Shown: positions 31,955-43,700 of the stretch, in pieces | How the letters are laid out: every line of letters begins with the position of its first letter | Position numbering within the stretch: the first letter of the stretch is position 1 | Origin: Clostridia bacterium | Lineage (GTDB): Bacteria > Bacillota > Clostridia > RUG12999 | Assembly (NCBI GenBank): GCA_022801925.1 | Contig: JAAWTG010000010.1 | Span: 1-64,000 of the forward strand | Direction of reading: 5' to 3' | DNA length: 64,000 nt | Notes under the pieces: generated by a model | Database searches by the model: none | What the model was told of the DNA's origin: nothing | What the model saw: the letters and a program-made list of their open reading frames with translations, nothing else | Made by a program: the position numbers and the translations under genes

Positions 31955-32034
31955 CTGCAGTATGGCAAATTTGCAGTTGGTGATGACAGATATAAAGAAT
32001 ATTGAAAATATATCTCTAAAGGAGCGTGAATTTT

Positions 32035-32970
32035 ATGCAGCTACACAATACCGCCGATATGGATGAAATAAATTTGTTTAAAGAACGATTAACAATCGCG
32101 CTGAAAGCCGCAAAAATATGTGTGTTTGAAGTTGACCTTGCACGGCAGCTATATACTTTTTTTGAAAACGCAGAAGATATATTTGGCGTTTCGGATGACG
32201 TTATTTTAAACGATGTTTGGCCCTATAGTAAACTAAATCCGGAGGAGTATAGATTGGCTGTATCCAATTACTTCTCTCATCCTGACGACGAAATTATTAT
32301 TGAAAATGCGTTTAACCACATTTTAAGAGGAAAGTCTATCACTTATGAAGCGCGAATGCGAGCCGGCGGTTCTGATTTCATATGGTGTAAAATTGATGTG
32401 ACGCCGGTCTTACAAGAAGGTAAGCCTGTCAAAATGATTGGTGTAATAACAGATATTTCACACATGAAAAATCAAAATGATTTATTAAAACAGAAAGCTA
32501 CCATGGATGCTTTTACGGGCTTGCATAATAAAGAGTATTCTATTAAACGAATTAAAAAATTTTTATGTGGGGAAGAGCATCTAAATCATGCATTTGTGTT
32601 GTTGGATATTGATAACTTCAAAAGCTACAACGATACCTATGGTCATTATGAAGGGGATAAAGCGATTAAAGAACTTGCAGCTTTAGTCAAAAAAACATTT
32701 AGAGCATCCGATGTTTTGGGACGATTCGGCGGAGATGAGTTTATGATTTTTATTCGAGATTTTCCCGGTAGAACATGGCTATGCGAGAAACTAAAACCGA
32801 TTGTTCGGTTTGAAAACGGCGCGAATTCCCTCACAACAAGTATTGGTATTGCGATATATCCACAGAATGCAACCACCTTTGAAGATTTATTTCAAAAAGC
32901 TGATACGGCACTCTATCGTTCTAAAGTAAAAAGAAGTTCCTTCACATTTTTTTCCGAAGCGGACAATTGA
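32035..32970 (+). CDS. PAS-GGDEF diguanylate cyclase (motif GGDEF intact)
   Basis: PAS-like N-terminus; DVLGRFGGDEFMIFIRD. Confidence 0.88.
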   Translation: MQLHNTADMDEINLFKERLTIALKAAKICVFEVDLARQLYTFFENAEDIFGVSDDVILNDVWPYSKLNPEEYRLAVSNYFSHPDDEIIIENAFNHILRGKSITYEARMRAGGSDFIWCKIDVTPVLQEGKPVKMIGVITDISHMKNQNDLLKQKATMDAFTGLHNKEYSIKRIKKFLCGEEHLNHAFVLLDIDNFKSYNDTYGHYEGDKAIKELAALVKKTFRASDVLGRFGGDEFMIFIRDFPGRTWLCEKLKPIVRFENGANSLTTSIGIAIYPQNATTFEDLFQKADTALYRSKVKRSSFTFFSEADN

Positions 32971-33149
32971 TAATCCGGCGACCGAATAGAAACAAATACG
33001 ATATATTTCATCTTGCTAACGATGAAAGTATGGGTAAACCTTGCTGCTAAGCTGGGTTTACCTTTTTTATTTTCGCCGGCATGATGCGAGTATCTGCCGG
33101 AGTATTCTTGTACATTGTAAAATGTCGTAAAAAACGGAAATATATGAAA

Positions 33150-33186
33150 ATAGCCTGTGGGTTTATATTCCACAGGTTATTTTTTG
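33150..33186 (+). terminator. Hairpin AATAGCCTGTGG...CCACAGGTTATTTTTT
   Basis: Inverted repeat plus T-run. Confidence 0.7.
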
Positions 33187-33397
33187 CGGCACAGAGACGT
33201 TTCCAGCTCTGCCTTTTTATGCACGCGCTTCCAGTCGCAATCCATGGGAATGTTTGGCGGGAAAAAGCCTGAAAACCCGTATGAAATAAGGGAAAAATGA
33301 AAATAATTTCAGGTTTTGATACAGCATTTTAGATATTAATTCTTGCACAGTACGGTAACAGCATGTATAATAAAATTGTATAAAAGGAGGAGGCGCG

Positions 33398-34978
33398 GTG
33401 AAAAAACGAAAAACTTTTACATATGTCACAGCCGGTCTGCTCATGGTGGCTTTGGCAGTAGCAAATACCGGTTGCAAACAAAAAACAGAAACAACGCAGG
33501 AATTTTCTTTTGAAGGATATCCTGTGAAAAGCGATATAAAATTGACCTATTGGTCCGGATTGAGTGGAAATTTGCGTGAAAGCACAGATTCACTTGGGAC
33601 TACACCATTTGCGAAAAAACTGCAGGAGGAGACCGGCGTAGAAATTGAATTTCTGCATCCAACACAATTGATGGAAAAAGAAGAACTCAATTTGCTGTTG
33701 GCGTCAGGGAATCTGCCCGATATCATACAATATGATTGGTATAACACGCTGGGCGGGCCGGAAAGCGCCATTTCCGGCGGATATATTCAGCCGCTGAATG
33801 ATTTGATTGCGCAGGAAGCGCCTAACTTGAAATCCTATCTGGAGCAGCATCCGGAAGTGGATAAAATGGTAAAGACGGACGAAGGGCATTATTATGTGTT
33901 TCCGTTCATTCGCGGCGACGAAAGCCTGTGTGTTTCAAAAGGGCTGATGCTGCGCAGCGATTGGCTTGCCGAATTAGGGCTGCTTGTACCGGAGACCGTA
34001 GAGGAATGGACACAGGTGCTGCGTGTATTTCGAGATGAAAAGGGAGCCAAAATTCCGTATGCCGCCAGCAATATAGAGGTGTTCACGGGAGGATTTGGCA
34101 CACAACCGGAATATTATCTGGAAGACGGACAAATTAGGTATGGTCCCATGCAGCCGGAATATCTGGACTATTTACGAATGATGCGGCAGTGGTACGAAGA
34201 AGGACTGATAGATAAAAATATTGCGACAACCTCGGAAACAGAAATGCGGGTGGCTATCTATAGCGGCAGCGGCGGAGCAACCTATGGCTGGTTGTCGAGC
34301 ACAATGGAGAGTTATATCAGGGATATGCAAAAAACGGAACCTGCCTTTCTATTGGTGGCAGCGCCGTTTCCAGCAAAGGAAAAAGGGGAAATACCGGAAT
34401 TTGGAGACCGGGATTCTATTTATACGTCCCAAAGCAGCGCCGCAATCACAACGTCCTGTAAATCACCGCGGCTTGCCGCACGATTTTTGGATTATGGTTA
34501 TAGCGAACAGGGAAAAATATTGAACAATTTTGGTATTGAACATGAAAGTTTTGTCATAAAGGACGGCAAGAGGGTTTATACGGATAAAATATTAAACAAT
34601 CCTGATGGACTAAGTGCAGGAAAGGCATTGGCGTTTTATGCACGGTCGTCTTATAGCGGCCCGTTTGTGCAGGAAAAAGAACATGCCGATATGTTCTATA
34701 CGTTGCCCTGTCAACAAGAGGCGGTTCGGGTATGGGCGGCGAACCGGGCACAGCAGCATATGGTGCCGCATATCTGCGCAACGGCGAGCGAAAGCTATGA
34801 AATTGGTACCATTGATGATGAACTGCGGCGTTACCGGAAAGAAATGACGATGAAATACATTATGGGTGTGGAGCCGTTGGAGCGTTTTGAACTGTTTCAG
34901 CAAGGATTGCGGGAGCGCGGGATAGAGAGGGCATTGGAGATTCGGCAGCTGCAATACCAGCGGTATCAAAAACGGTGA
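33398..34978 (+). CDS. Extracellular solute-binding lipoprotein (family 1, oligosaccharide ABC type)
   Basis: Lipobox-like ANTGCKQK; ETGVEIEFLHPT; LPDIIQYDW. Confidence 0.82.
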   Translation: MKKRKTFTYVTAGLLMVALAVANTGCKQKTETTQEFSFEGYPVKSDIKLTYWSGLSGNLRESTDSLGTTPFAKKLQEETGVEIEFLHPTQLMEKEELNLLLASGNLPDIIQYDWYNTLGGPESAISGGYIQPLNDLIAQEAPNLKSYLEQHPEVDKMVKTDEGHYYVFPFIRGDESLCVSKGLMLRSDWLAELGLLVPETVEEWTQVLRVFRDEKGAKIPYAASNIEVFTGGFGTQPEYYLEDGQIRYGPMQPEYLDYLRMMRQWYEEGLIDKNIATTSETEMRVAIYSGSGGATYGWLSSTMESYIRDMQKTEPAFLLVAAPFPAKEKGEIPEFGDRDSIYTSQSSAAITTSCKSPRLAARFLDYGYSEQGKILNNFGIEHESFVIKDGKRVYTDKILNNPDGLSAGKALAFYARSSYSGPFVQEKEHADMFYTLPCQQEAVRVWAANRAQQHMVPHICATASESYEIGTIDDELRRYRKEMTMKYIMGVEPLERFELFQQGLRERGIERALEIRQLQYQRYQKR

Positions 34979-35193
34979 CGGTGATACAAAATATAAGAAA
35001 ATGAAGGAAAAAATGAATTTTACACTTTTTGTCTCTTGCAAAGAAGAAGAAATTTTTTTACAATAAGGCTAGATTGGTAAAAGCAGAGAAACGCTTCCCC
35101 CCAAAAAAGCGTTTGATATTAAAAACTGTATTTATCTTTGTTCATGGATGGTATAGTTGGGAAATTTGAAAAAAGGAAAGGACGGAAACAGCA

Positions 35194-38055
35194 ATGAGAA
35201 AACGAATAGCGATTCTATGTGCCGCAGTGCTTTTGATTGGTTGTTTTGGATTCACGGCAGCTGCTGCGGAGGGAAATCTGAAAGCGGAGTTTGCTAAAGT
35301 GCGTGCCAACATTGTAGAATATGTGTTGGATATGGAATATGCAAACACATCAGAGGAAAATAAGCAAATGTATGACAAACGTGTTGCAAATTTTGTGAAA
35401 CAGACGCAGGAATTGTCTGCTACGATGAATAAGTCGGCGACAAGTCAAAAGCTTTGGGATGACAATGAAGATGTGGGGACAAACTTTGACCGGTTGACGA
35501 CTATGGCAAAGGCTTATGTTATGGACGGTTCGGAACTGAAAGGAAATGCTTCGCTGCTGAGCGATATCATCAGCGGTATGGAATTTGTCTATTTGAATCA
35601 ATATAATGAAACCACGGCGGAAATCGGCAACTGGTGGAGTTGGGAAATCGGATATGCGCGAAAATCAGCGCAGCTTGTGGCAGTGATGTTTGACCATTTG
35701 ACCTCTGCGCAGGTGGAACGGTATTTGCGCGGTGTGCGGCATTTCTGTCCGGATACGCGCATGAACAACTACAATAACGGCGGTTCCGTCAGTACGGGCG
35801 CGAACCGTACGGACGTGTGCTATTCCATTATCATTGAAAGCGCCTTGAAAGAAGATGAAGCGCGGCTGAAGGACGCATTGGCGGCAACGCTGGAGGTGCT
35901 GGAATATGTGACGAAAGACGATGGATTCTATGATGACGGTTCCTTTATTCAGCATGGTACCGTTGCCTATACCTATAGTTACGGCGATGCGCTGATGAAC
36001 ACCATCAGCCTGAACTTGAGTTTTGCCGGCGGAACGGTGTTTAATGTGGTAGACAATCCGCTGGTGGAAAATTTGTATACGGCGGTATATAAATCCTATG
36101 AACCGTTGATTTATAAAGGCGCGGCGTTTGACATGGTGCGCGGCAGGGCGGTTTCCCGTAATGCGAGCGGACAGGGAAACGCGCAGTCGGTGCTCAACAG
36201 TATTTTGCGTATTAGCCAATTTGCGCCGGAGGAACACGCCAATCATTTTAAATCCTTCTTGAAATATCACGTGCAAAACAACACAGCGCTGGACTATATG
36301 GCGTCAACGACCAATATCGGGAACCGGTCAAAAATGAAAGCGATTCTGGACGACCCCAATATTGAACCCATTCCGGAACCGAACTACAACGTGATTTATA
36401 ACAGCATGGACCGCGTCACCAATTTCCGCCCGGGCTGGGCAGTGGGGCTTGCGATGAATTCCTCGCGTGTTGCGCGTTTTGAGTCCATTAACAACGAAAA
36501 CCTCAAAGGCTGGTATCAGGGCGAAGGTACTTTGTATCTCTATAATGAAGACCAAACGCACTATGGCGCGGACTATTTCGCAACCATAGACCCCTACCGC
36601 TATCCGGGCACGACAGTCAGCAAAAAGAAACGTGCGGACGTGAGCGGCACGGGTACGGCGGGACTCAGCACGAAGGACTGGGCGGGCAGCACAGGACTGG
36701 ACGGTATGTACAGCGTCAGCGGTATGGAAGTGGAAGGATATGACAACACCATGACCGCGAAAAAATCATGGTTCATGTTTGACGATGAAATCGTGTGTCT
36801 GGGCGCGGATATCAACGCCAGCGCCAGCGATGGCGCAGCGGTGGAAACGATTGTGGAAAACCGGAAACTGACGGAATCGAATGACAACACCATTTTAATT
36901 GACGGCGCGGAACTATTGACGGGATATCAGGAAGAGACTTCTTTCCCGAATGTCTCTTGGGTTCATTTGGAGGGAAATGTAGAAGGGGCAGACATTGGAT
37001 ATTATTTCCCGAATGCAACGTATGTCGGCGCGCTCCGAGAGAGCCGTGAGAACGATATTCAGGACGGCAATCCGACCGTGGCAAGCAAGATTTTTATGAA
37101 TAACTATTTCACCATGTGGTTAGACCATGGCATGGCGCCAAAAGGCGAAACCTATTCTTATGTTCTGCTGCCGGGCAAAACGGCAGAGGAAACCAAAGCA
37201 TATGCGGAAAATTCCGGTATCACCATTATCGAAAATTCCGCAGAGGCACAGGCAGTCACAGACGAGAATTTACATATCACAGGCATCAATTTCTGGGAAG
37301 AAAGAACCAAAACCGTGGACGATGTAACTTGTAATACCGCGGCAACGGTAATGCTGAAACGCACGGATACAGAACTGGAAATCAGTATATGCGACCCAAC
37401 GCAGAAACAGACGGCGGCGATCGATTTGTCCATGCCGGACGAAGGATACCGCGTGGTATCCGCCGATGACGGCGTAAGCGTGAAACAGAGCGGCGGAACG
37501 CTGCAAATCAGCGCAGACGTCTATAATGCGCGCGGCAAGAGTTTCAATGTGAAACTGGAAAAACGGGCGAGCGCCCCGATCGGCGGCGATGTGTTTGATT
37601 CCCGCACGGTTTCCGGTGTTGCATTGCTGGAAGGCTGTGCAAACGCGATTGTTGACGGTGAGAAAAAAGTGATTGACAGTGCAGACAGCAGCGTGGTTCC
37701 CTGTCAGCAGGATAACCGCGTTTATGTGCCGCTACGGTTCTTGGCGGAGAGTCTTGGTGCAGAGGTCGCATGGGATAATGGTACCCAGACGGCAACCGTT
37801 ACCTCCGGCAATACAGAAATCACTGTTGATACGCTCCGTCAAACCATTGCAGTCGGCGGCGTTCCAACGGAAGGAAAAAGCATTATGCAAGGCGACCGGA
37901 TTCTCGTTCCGGTACGTCTTGTGAGCGAAACGCTCGGTAAAAAGGTTTATTGGCACAGTAAAGGATTGATTGTTGTCGGCGATAGTGAAAAACTGTTTAA
38001 TGCCGCAACGGAAGAACATATTATTGATAGCCTGATTGGGCAAATTTTAGGATAA
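35194..38055 (+). CDS. Polysaccharide lyase family 8 (hyaluronate/chondroitin/xanthan lyase-like) with C-terminal copper amine oxidase-N-like domains
   Basis: NWWSWEIGYARKSAQLV, ANRTDVCYS, DDGSFIQHGTVAYTYSYGDALM, MVRGRAVSRNASG; C-term VPLRFLAESLGAEVAWDNGTQTATV. Confidence 0.87.
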   Translation: MRKRIAILCAAVLLIGCFGFTAAAAEGNLKAEFAKVRANIVEYVLDMEYANTSEENKQMYDKRVANFVKQTQELSATMNKSATSQKLWDDNEDVGTNFDRLTTMAKAYVMDGSELKGNASLLSDIISGMEFVYLNQYNETTAEIGNWWSWEIGYARKSAQLVAVMFDHLTSAQVERYLRGVRHFCPDTRMNNYNNGGSVSTGANRTDVCYSIIIESALKEDEARLKDALAATLEVLEYVTKDDGFYDDGSFIQHGTVAYTYSYGDALMNTISLNLSFAGGTVFNVVDNPLVENLYTAVYKSYEPLIYKGAAFDMVRGRAVSRNASGQGNAQSVLNSILRISQFAPEEHANHFKSFLKYHVQNNTALDYMASTTNIGNRSKMKAILDDPNIEPIPEPNYNVIYNSMDRVTNFRPGWAVGLAMNSSRVARFESINNENLKGWYQGEGTLYLYNEDQTHYGADYFATIDPYRYPGTTVSKKKRADVSGTGTAGLSTKDWAGSTGLDGMYSVSGMEVEGYDNTMTAKKSWFMFDDEIVCLGADINASASDGAAVETIVENRKLTESNDNTILIDGAELLTGYQEETSFPNVSWVHLEGNVEGADIGYYFPNATYVGALRESRENDIQDGNPTVASKIFMNNYFTMWLDHGMAPKGETYSYVLLPGKTAEETKAYAENSGITIIENSAEAQAVTDENLHITGINFWEERTKTVDDVTCNTAATVMLKRTDTELEISICDPTQKQTAAIDLSMPDEGYRVVSADDGVSVKQSGGTLQISADVYNARGKSFNVKLEKRASAPIGGDVFDSRTVSGVALLEGCANAIVDGEKKVIDSADSSVVPCQQDNRVYVPLRFLAESLGAEVAWDNGTQTATVTSGNTEITVDTLRQTIAVGGVPTEGKSIMQGDRILVPVRLVSETLGKKVYWHSKGLIVVGDSEKLFNAATEEHIIDSLIGQILG

Positions 38056-38068
38056 GAAAGGGAGAGAA

Positions 38069-40780
38069 ATGATGAAAAAAAGCAAAGTAGCCATTTTCTG
38101 TCTCATCTGCACCCTGCTGTGCACCCTGTTTTGTGTGCCGGCGGCGGCAGATATCGGAACAGAAACATATGAACAAACAATGACAGTGTTGCAGCGCGTA
38201 GGCGTTTTGGAATCCGGCGCCGCGGGCGAAGCGGGAGACGCAGTCAGCCGCGCTGAATTTACAGCATGGGCAGTTCGTGCCATGGGTATGAACATTTCGG
38301 CAGGCGGCACAGGAAAAAGCGGATTCGCAGACGTGCCGGACGCACATCCCTATGCGGGTGTAGTGGAACAGGCACGGCAGCTTGGATTGATAGACGGTAA
38401 CGGAAATACCCTGTTTTATCCGGACAACAAGATTTCCTATCAGGAAGCGGCAAAAATTTTGGTAAACGTCACAGGATATCACCGGAAACTTTCTGACAGA
38501 ACGCAGTCCAGCTACATGGCAATGGCAAATCAGCTTGGTATCATGCGTGCGACAGGCAGCCCCAACTATGCCATGGCAGCACGCCGCGATGTACTCTATA
38601 AAATGATAGAGAATGCATTGGAAGTAGATGTGCTCAAACAAACCGGATTTGGCAGTGAAGTGCGTTTTGAAAGCCAAAAGGGACAAACGGTCATGAGCGA
38701 ATACCTGAAAGTGGGGAAATATAAAGGCGTTGTCACCGCGACGCCGTATACGACTTATAACGGTCCCAGCAATTTGCAGAATAACCAAATGGAAATCAAT
38801 TCCGTCACCTATACGGTATCCATAAACCGTGCAACGGTGGAAAATTTGCTGGGTCATCAGGTCATCTATTATGTTGATATCGCAGACCCGAGCGAAGATT
38901 ATCCGACCATTCTTTTGCTGCGGGACAACATGCCGACGGGCAGAGTCGTTACCGTGAACGCAGAGGACATCAAATCGGATACGACACCCAAAACCTTGTA
39001 TTATTATACCTATAGCGACAGCGGCGCAGCGCGCAGTGAGAGCGCAGCGATTGAAGAAAATGCAAACGTTATCTATAACGGCGTCTATTTCGGCAAAGCG
39101 CATATGTTGCAAGACAGTGATATGCAGCCGGCGATGGGCAGCGTAACGTTGGTAGATACGGACGGCAGCGGCAGATATGACTTGGTAAAAATCAATAACA
39201 TTCTCACCATTGTTGTGGAATCTGCCAATAGCACGGAACGAACCGTTTCGGATTATTATAAACGTGCAACGCTGAAAATTGACGACAGTGCAGAAGTCCG
39301 CATTTTAAAAGCGGGAAGAGAAATTACCTTTGATGAAATCAAAGCATGGGATGTGCTGGCAGTCAAAGAGGACAGGGAAAAAACCACGGTGGAAATTGAA
39401 GTGACAAGCAGCCGCGTCAACGGAACTGTCAAAGCGATCGGTGACGATACCATCACGGTGGACGAACAGGAACTGGAACTGGCGGAAAGCCTGAAAACAT
39501 TTTTGGAACAGACCGGCGAAGCCAAATATCAGGTATCGCTGGGCGACAGCGGCAGCTTCTATCTGGATGCGGACGGTAAAATTGCGGCAATTGACGCCGG
39601 CGGCAAATCCAGTACCGGCGGCAACTACGGATACCTCATTAAATGGGGCATGGGCAGCGGACTGTCCACCAAATGCCAAATGAAAGTGCTGACAAAATCG
39701 AATGAAATTGTCACGCTGGACGCGGCGGAAAAACTGACTATAGACGGCGTGAGCGGACAAAACGGTACCGCGTTGAAAACGCAGTTCGATAAATTGGAAA
39801 ATGCGCGTCCGGCGGGCAGCTACAGCGGTACCGAGGCGACCATTACAGCGGCGTATAGCAAGCAAAACTATGTGATTAGCTATAAAACCAACGAAGCGGG
39901 TTTGGTGACGGAAGTGGATACCGTGATAGACAATCCGGCGGAAAGAGGTCTGGGACTGACCATTGACTATCCGGCGGCAAACAAACGGTATAAATCAGGA
40001 TATAAATTTTCAGGACGTACAGCAATTAATAACTTTAACTACAGCGCCTCCACCGTTATGTTCAACATTCCGATGGAGGACAACGCGGACGAAAAGAGTT
40101 ATACAGCAGTGAATGAGTTCACACACGACCAATTTTTCGACGTTACGGCATATGACAGAATCAACGGACAGGTTTCCGTTGTCTGTAACTTCAAATCAAG
40201 CGGCGGCGGCAACGGCAACGAGCTTTCCACCAATGTTAACACGCTGAATACCGTTGGGATTGTGCAGAAGGTGACAAAAACTGCCGGAGAAGATAATGAC
40301 ACGGCAACAAAAGTCTACCTGGTCAACGGCGGAAAAGAAACAAGTTATACTTTCGTGCCGGACAAAACCATTCCCGAACTGAAATTCGGCGATGTGATTG
40401 TCTATAACAGCGATTCGCTGGGCAGAATTGACGCAATGAAAATATTGTTCCAGCCAACGGAAGATAAGCAGCCGTTCTTAGAGGGTGCGGCAAGCGCTTA
40501 CGAGGCTTGCTATGGCATGGTCTATGAAAAATTCCCCAATGTTGTCACCATGCTGACAGATTTAAGCAAAAAGGACAATGCGAAACTTTCCGATTTGGAA
40601 CCCTATATGATTAACAGTTTCTCCAGAATCTATCTGGTGGACATGAAAGAAGAAGAAGTGCGTCTGGGCAGTACGGCGGACATCTTCTCTTATGAAATGG
40701 ATCCGGAAAACGCTTCCATGATGTTCCTGAAACTGTATTATGACAATCCCAAAGAAGCGATTATTTTTAAATGGAAATAA
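38069..40780 (+). CDS. SLH domain-containing surface protein
   Basis: Signal peptide; SLH motifs FADVPDAHPYAGVVEQARQLGLIDGNGNTLFYPDNKISYQEAAKILVN; body resembles the 25505 S-layer protein. Confidence 0.8.
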   Translation: MMKKSKVAIFCLICTLLCTLFCVPAAADIGTETYEQTMTVLQRVGVLESGAAGEAGDAVSRAEFTAWAVRAMGMNISAGGTGKSGFADVPDAHPYAGVVEQARQLGLIDGNGNTLFYPDNKISYQEAAKILVNVTGYHRKLSDRTQSSYMAMANQLGIMRATGSPNYAMAARRDVLYKMIENALEVDVLKQTGFGSEVRFESQKGQTVMSEYLKVGKYKGVVTATPYTTYNGPSNLQNNQMEINSVTYTVSINRATVENLLGHQVIYYVDIADPSEDYPTILLLRDNMPTGRVVTVNAEDIKSDTTPKTLYYYTYSDSGAARSESAAIEENANVIYNGVYFGKAHMLQDSDMQPAMGSVTLVDTDGSGRYDLVKINNILTIVVESANSTERTVSDYYKRATLKIDDSAEVRILKAGREITFDEIKAWDVLAVKEDREKTTVEIEVTSSRVNGTVKAIGDDTITVDEQELELAESLKTFLEQTGEAKYQVSLGDSGSFYLDADGKIAAIDAGGKSSTGGNYGYLIKWGMGSGLSTKCQMKVLTKSNEIVTLDAAEKLTIDGVSGQNGTALKTQFDKLENARPAGSYSGTEATITAAYSKQNYVISYKTNEAGLVTEVDTVIDNPAERGLGLTIDYPAANKRYKSGYKFSGRTAINNFNYSASTVMFNIPMEDNADEKSYTAVNEFTHDQFFDVTAYDRINGQVSVVCNFKSSGGGNGNELSTNVNTLNTVGIVQKVTKTAGEDNDTATKVYLVNGGKETSYTFVPDKTIPELKFGDVIVYNSDSLGRIDAMKILFQPTEDKQPFLEGAASAYEACYGMVYEKFPNVVTMLTDLSKKDNAKLSDLEPYMINSFSRIYLVDMKEEEVRLGSTADIFSYEMDPENASMMFLKLYYDNPKEAIIFKWK

Positions 40781-40797
40781 GAAGGGAGAACGGAAAC

Positions 40798-43700
40798 ATG
40801 CGTAGATTAACGGCATTTGTTTTAAGTATAGCGGTACTTGCCGGCATGGCGTTTACGACGCTGGCGGCTCCGACAGAGAATATCGAAGTCGGTGGAATAC
40901 AGGAAGAAACAGTTCTCCCTGCACAACCGGAAACAATAGATAATGATGAAATAACAGCTGAAGAGGGTGAAATATTCCCTTCTGTATCGGTAGGAGAGGA
41001 TGCTCCGGTCAATCTGGCACTGGGGAAAACACCAACTGCTAGTTTTAGCGGAAGTAATAGTACAGTTGTTACTAGCATCAATGATGGAAATATAGATACA
41101 TATTACAGAACATGGGGTGGTACTAAGGAAAATCATTTTCTTACCATAGATTTGGGCGAGGCAACAAAATTCACCAGAGTTGTAATATATGGAGTAGAAA
41201 CGAAGAAAATCTATACATATCAAATACAATACAGCAATGATAATGCTACTTGGACAACTGTGGCAGAGGGTAAAAATCCAAATGCAGTCAATTGGATGGA
41301 TGGCAACCAATTAGATGTGACTTTTGCTGAAAAAGAAGCACGATATGTGCGATTCCTTGTACCCTTAGTCCGTGATGGTGTGGCGAACAAAGATGATTCT
41401 ACAAGCAACAATTGGAGCGGTAGTGCAATTGAGTATCATGAATTTGAAATTTATTATGAAGCATCAGAAGTACCAGTGCCAGATTTGACGCTCAAGGGAG
41501 ATTCTACTGTGCGGCTGGCGTTGGGACAGGAATATGTAGAACCGGGGTTTACTGCTGATGACGGTACGGGCAATGATATTTCAAGCCAAGTAGAAATCAC
41601 AAACAACATTAACAATAAAAAAACAGGAAACTATACTGTGACCTACAGCATTCCATCACTGAATCTCACAACGACCCGAACTGTAACAGTGTATGCAGAG
41701 GCATTAAGCATTGCAGCGACGAACGGCGCAAATGACGGCAGTACATTAAGTCTTAACTATGCCGGAAATACCTACGACAGCGCAAGTATTCAGTGGATTT
41801 GCTCGGACAGCGAAGCAGGAAGCTATGCGCCGATTGAAGGTGCAACGGGAAAAACTTATACAATTAAATATGCAGATAAAGACAAATATATCAAGGTGCA
41901 GGCGAGTCTGGGCAATGGATATGAGGCAGTTGTATCTTCTGATGCTGCACATGTAGGGAACGTGGCATTTAAAAGAACCCTTACCAGTAATCAGAATGCG
42001 GAGGGCGGCGGGGCACTGGCAAATGTAACAGACGGTAATACAGCTACTAATCTGCGGCAGCGTTATGGAGGCACCGTCGATACAACCTATTGTATCGACT
42101 TGGGCAGCGAACAGTATGTAGACCGTATGGTAGTATATAGTTTAGAGAGTGTATCTGGTGGGAAACATAAGATTAATGGCTGGAAGGTGCAATATTCCAA
42201 TGTAGAAAATCCGGCAGTTGCCGCAGATAGTGCAGATTGGAGTGATGTGCAAAATGCATCACCATTGGAAGATACCGGTGAATGGACATCACAAACCATC
42301 AATTTTACACCGGTAAAGGCACGGCATATTAGATTCGTTGTAACAACAATCAATACTGCTTGGGCCGGTGCTTATTGGATTAATGAAATTGAAGTATTCA
42401 ACACTCATGCAGTGGAAAAACCGGTCATCACACTAAATGGTGACGCAGCCATGTCGATTGGTATTGGTGAAACCTTTACTGACCCTGGCGCAACTGCGGT
42501 GGATTCGGACGGTCTTTCCAGCATTGACGTAGTAGTCGGTGGAACAGTAAATACTGCTACCCCTGGCAGATATACGCTTACCTATAACGTAACGGGCAGC
42601 AACGGCGTTGCGGCGGAGGAAAAAACGCGTATTGTAACGGTTGTGGCGGCAAATCCGCCGGTCATTACGCTAAATGGCGACGCAGAAATGACAGTCTATC
42701 AAAATAGAACCTTCACTGACCCGGGCGCTACTGCTGAGGATTTGAATGGTGCGGATATCAGCAGAGATATTGTTGTTACCGGTGCAGTAGATACAACGAA
42801 AATCGGTGATTATGCCTTGGAATATAATGTCACGGATTCCAGAGGCGTGGCAGCGGCAGTAGTGATAAGAACCGTGCATGTTGTAGAGGCAAAACCGGTG
42901 ATTACGCTGAAAGGCGATGCAGAAATGACAGTGCTTCAGGGAAGAACTTTTACAGATCCTGGTGCAACCGCTGTAGATGTGGATGGCAATGACCTTACGG
43001 CAAGCATTGTTGCGACCGGTGCTGATAAGGTGGATACATCGAAAGCCGGCAGATATACCATAACCTACAATGTGACAGATGCGGCAGGAAGTGCGGCGGA
43101 ACCTGTGACAAGAATAGTAACGGTAGCTTCTACAGCAGTTTCCTTAGTGTATACCTCTGCAATGCCGGGCGGTGTACTGAGTGTAAGCTATACATGGGAC
43201 GGTTATGACGTGGAAAACGGCGCTGCTTACCAATGGGTACGCGCAAGTTCCATGGACGGCGATTTTGAACCGATTGCCGGAGCAACGGGCGAAACCTATA
43301 CACTGAGCGGCGCAGATATCGGCAAATATGTGAAGCTGACCATCACGCCGGAAGACGCTCCGGCAGCAACAACGCCAACTCACGTATCGGTTGGTAATGT
43401 CGCGCTGGGTAAAAACATTACAAGTACAGTCAATCATGGAAGCGGTCCGGCAGTGGATATGCTGGACGGTAACAAGGATACGTGGGCGCAAGCTTATGGT
43501 TCTTCAAACACATGCACTTATACCATTGATTTGGGCAGTGAACAGCAGATTTCTATGGCGCGGCTGTTTAGCCATGCCTCGTCTGCAAGAAAAATAAAAC
43601 ATTTCACAATTGATTATACAACAGATGCTTCCGTTTCAGCGAGCACAAAATGGAATAAACTGGTAGATGTGCCGGTAGATACAACGGTAGGTAATAGTTT

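Noticed and set aside
32000-33190. c-di-GMP riboswitch near the GGDEF gene
   Set aside because: No GEMM-type sequence blocks; the hairpins at 33020-33066 and 33150-33186 look like terminators
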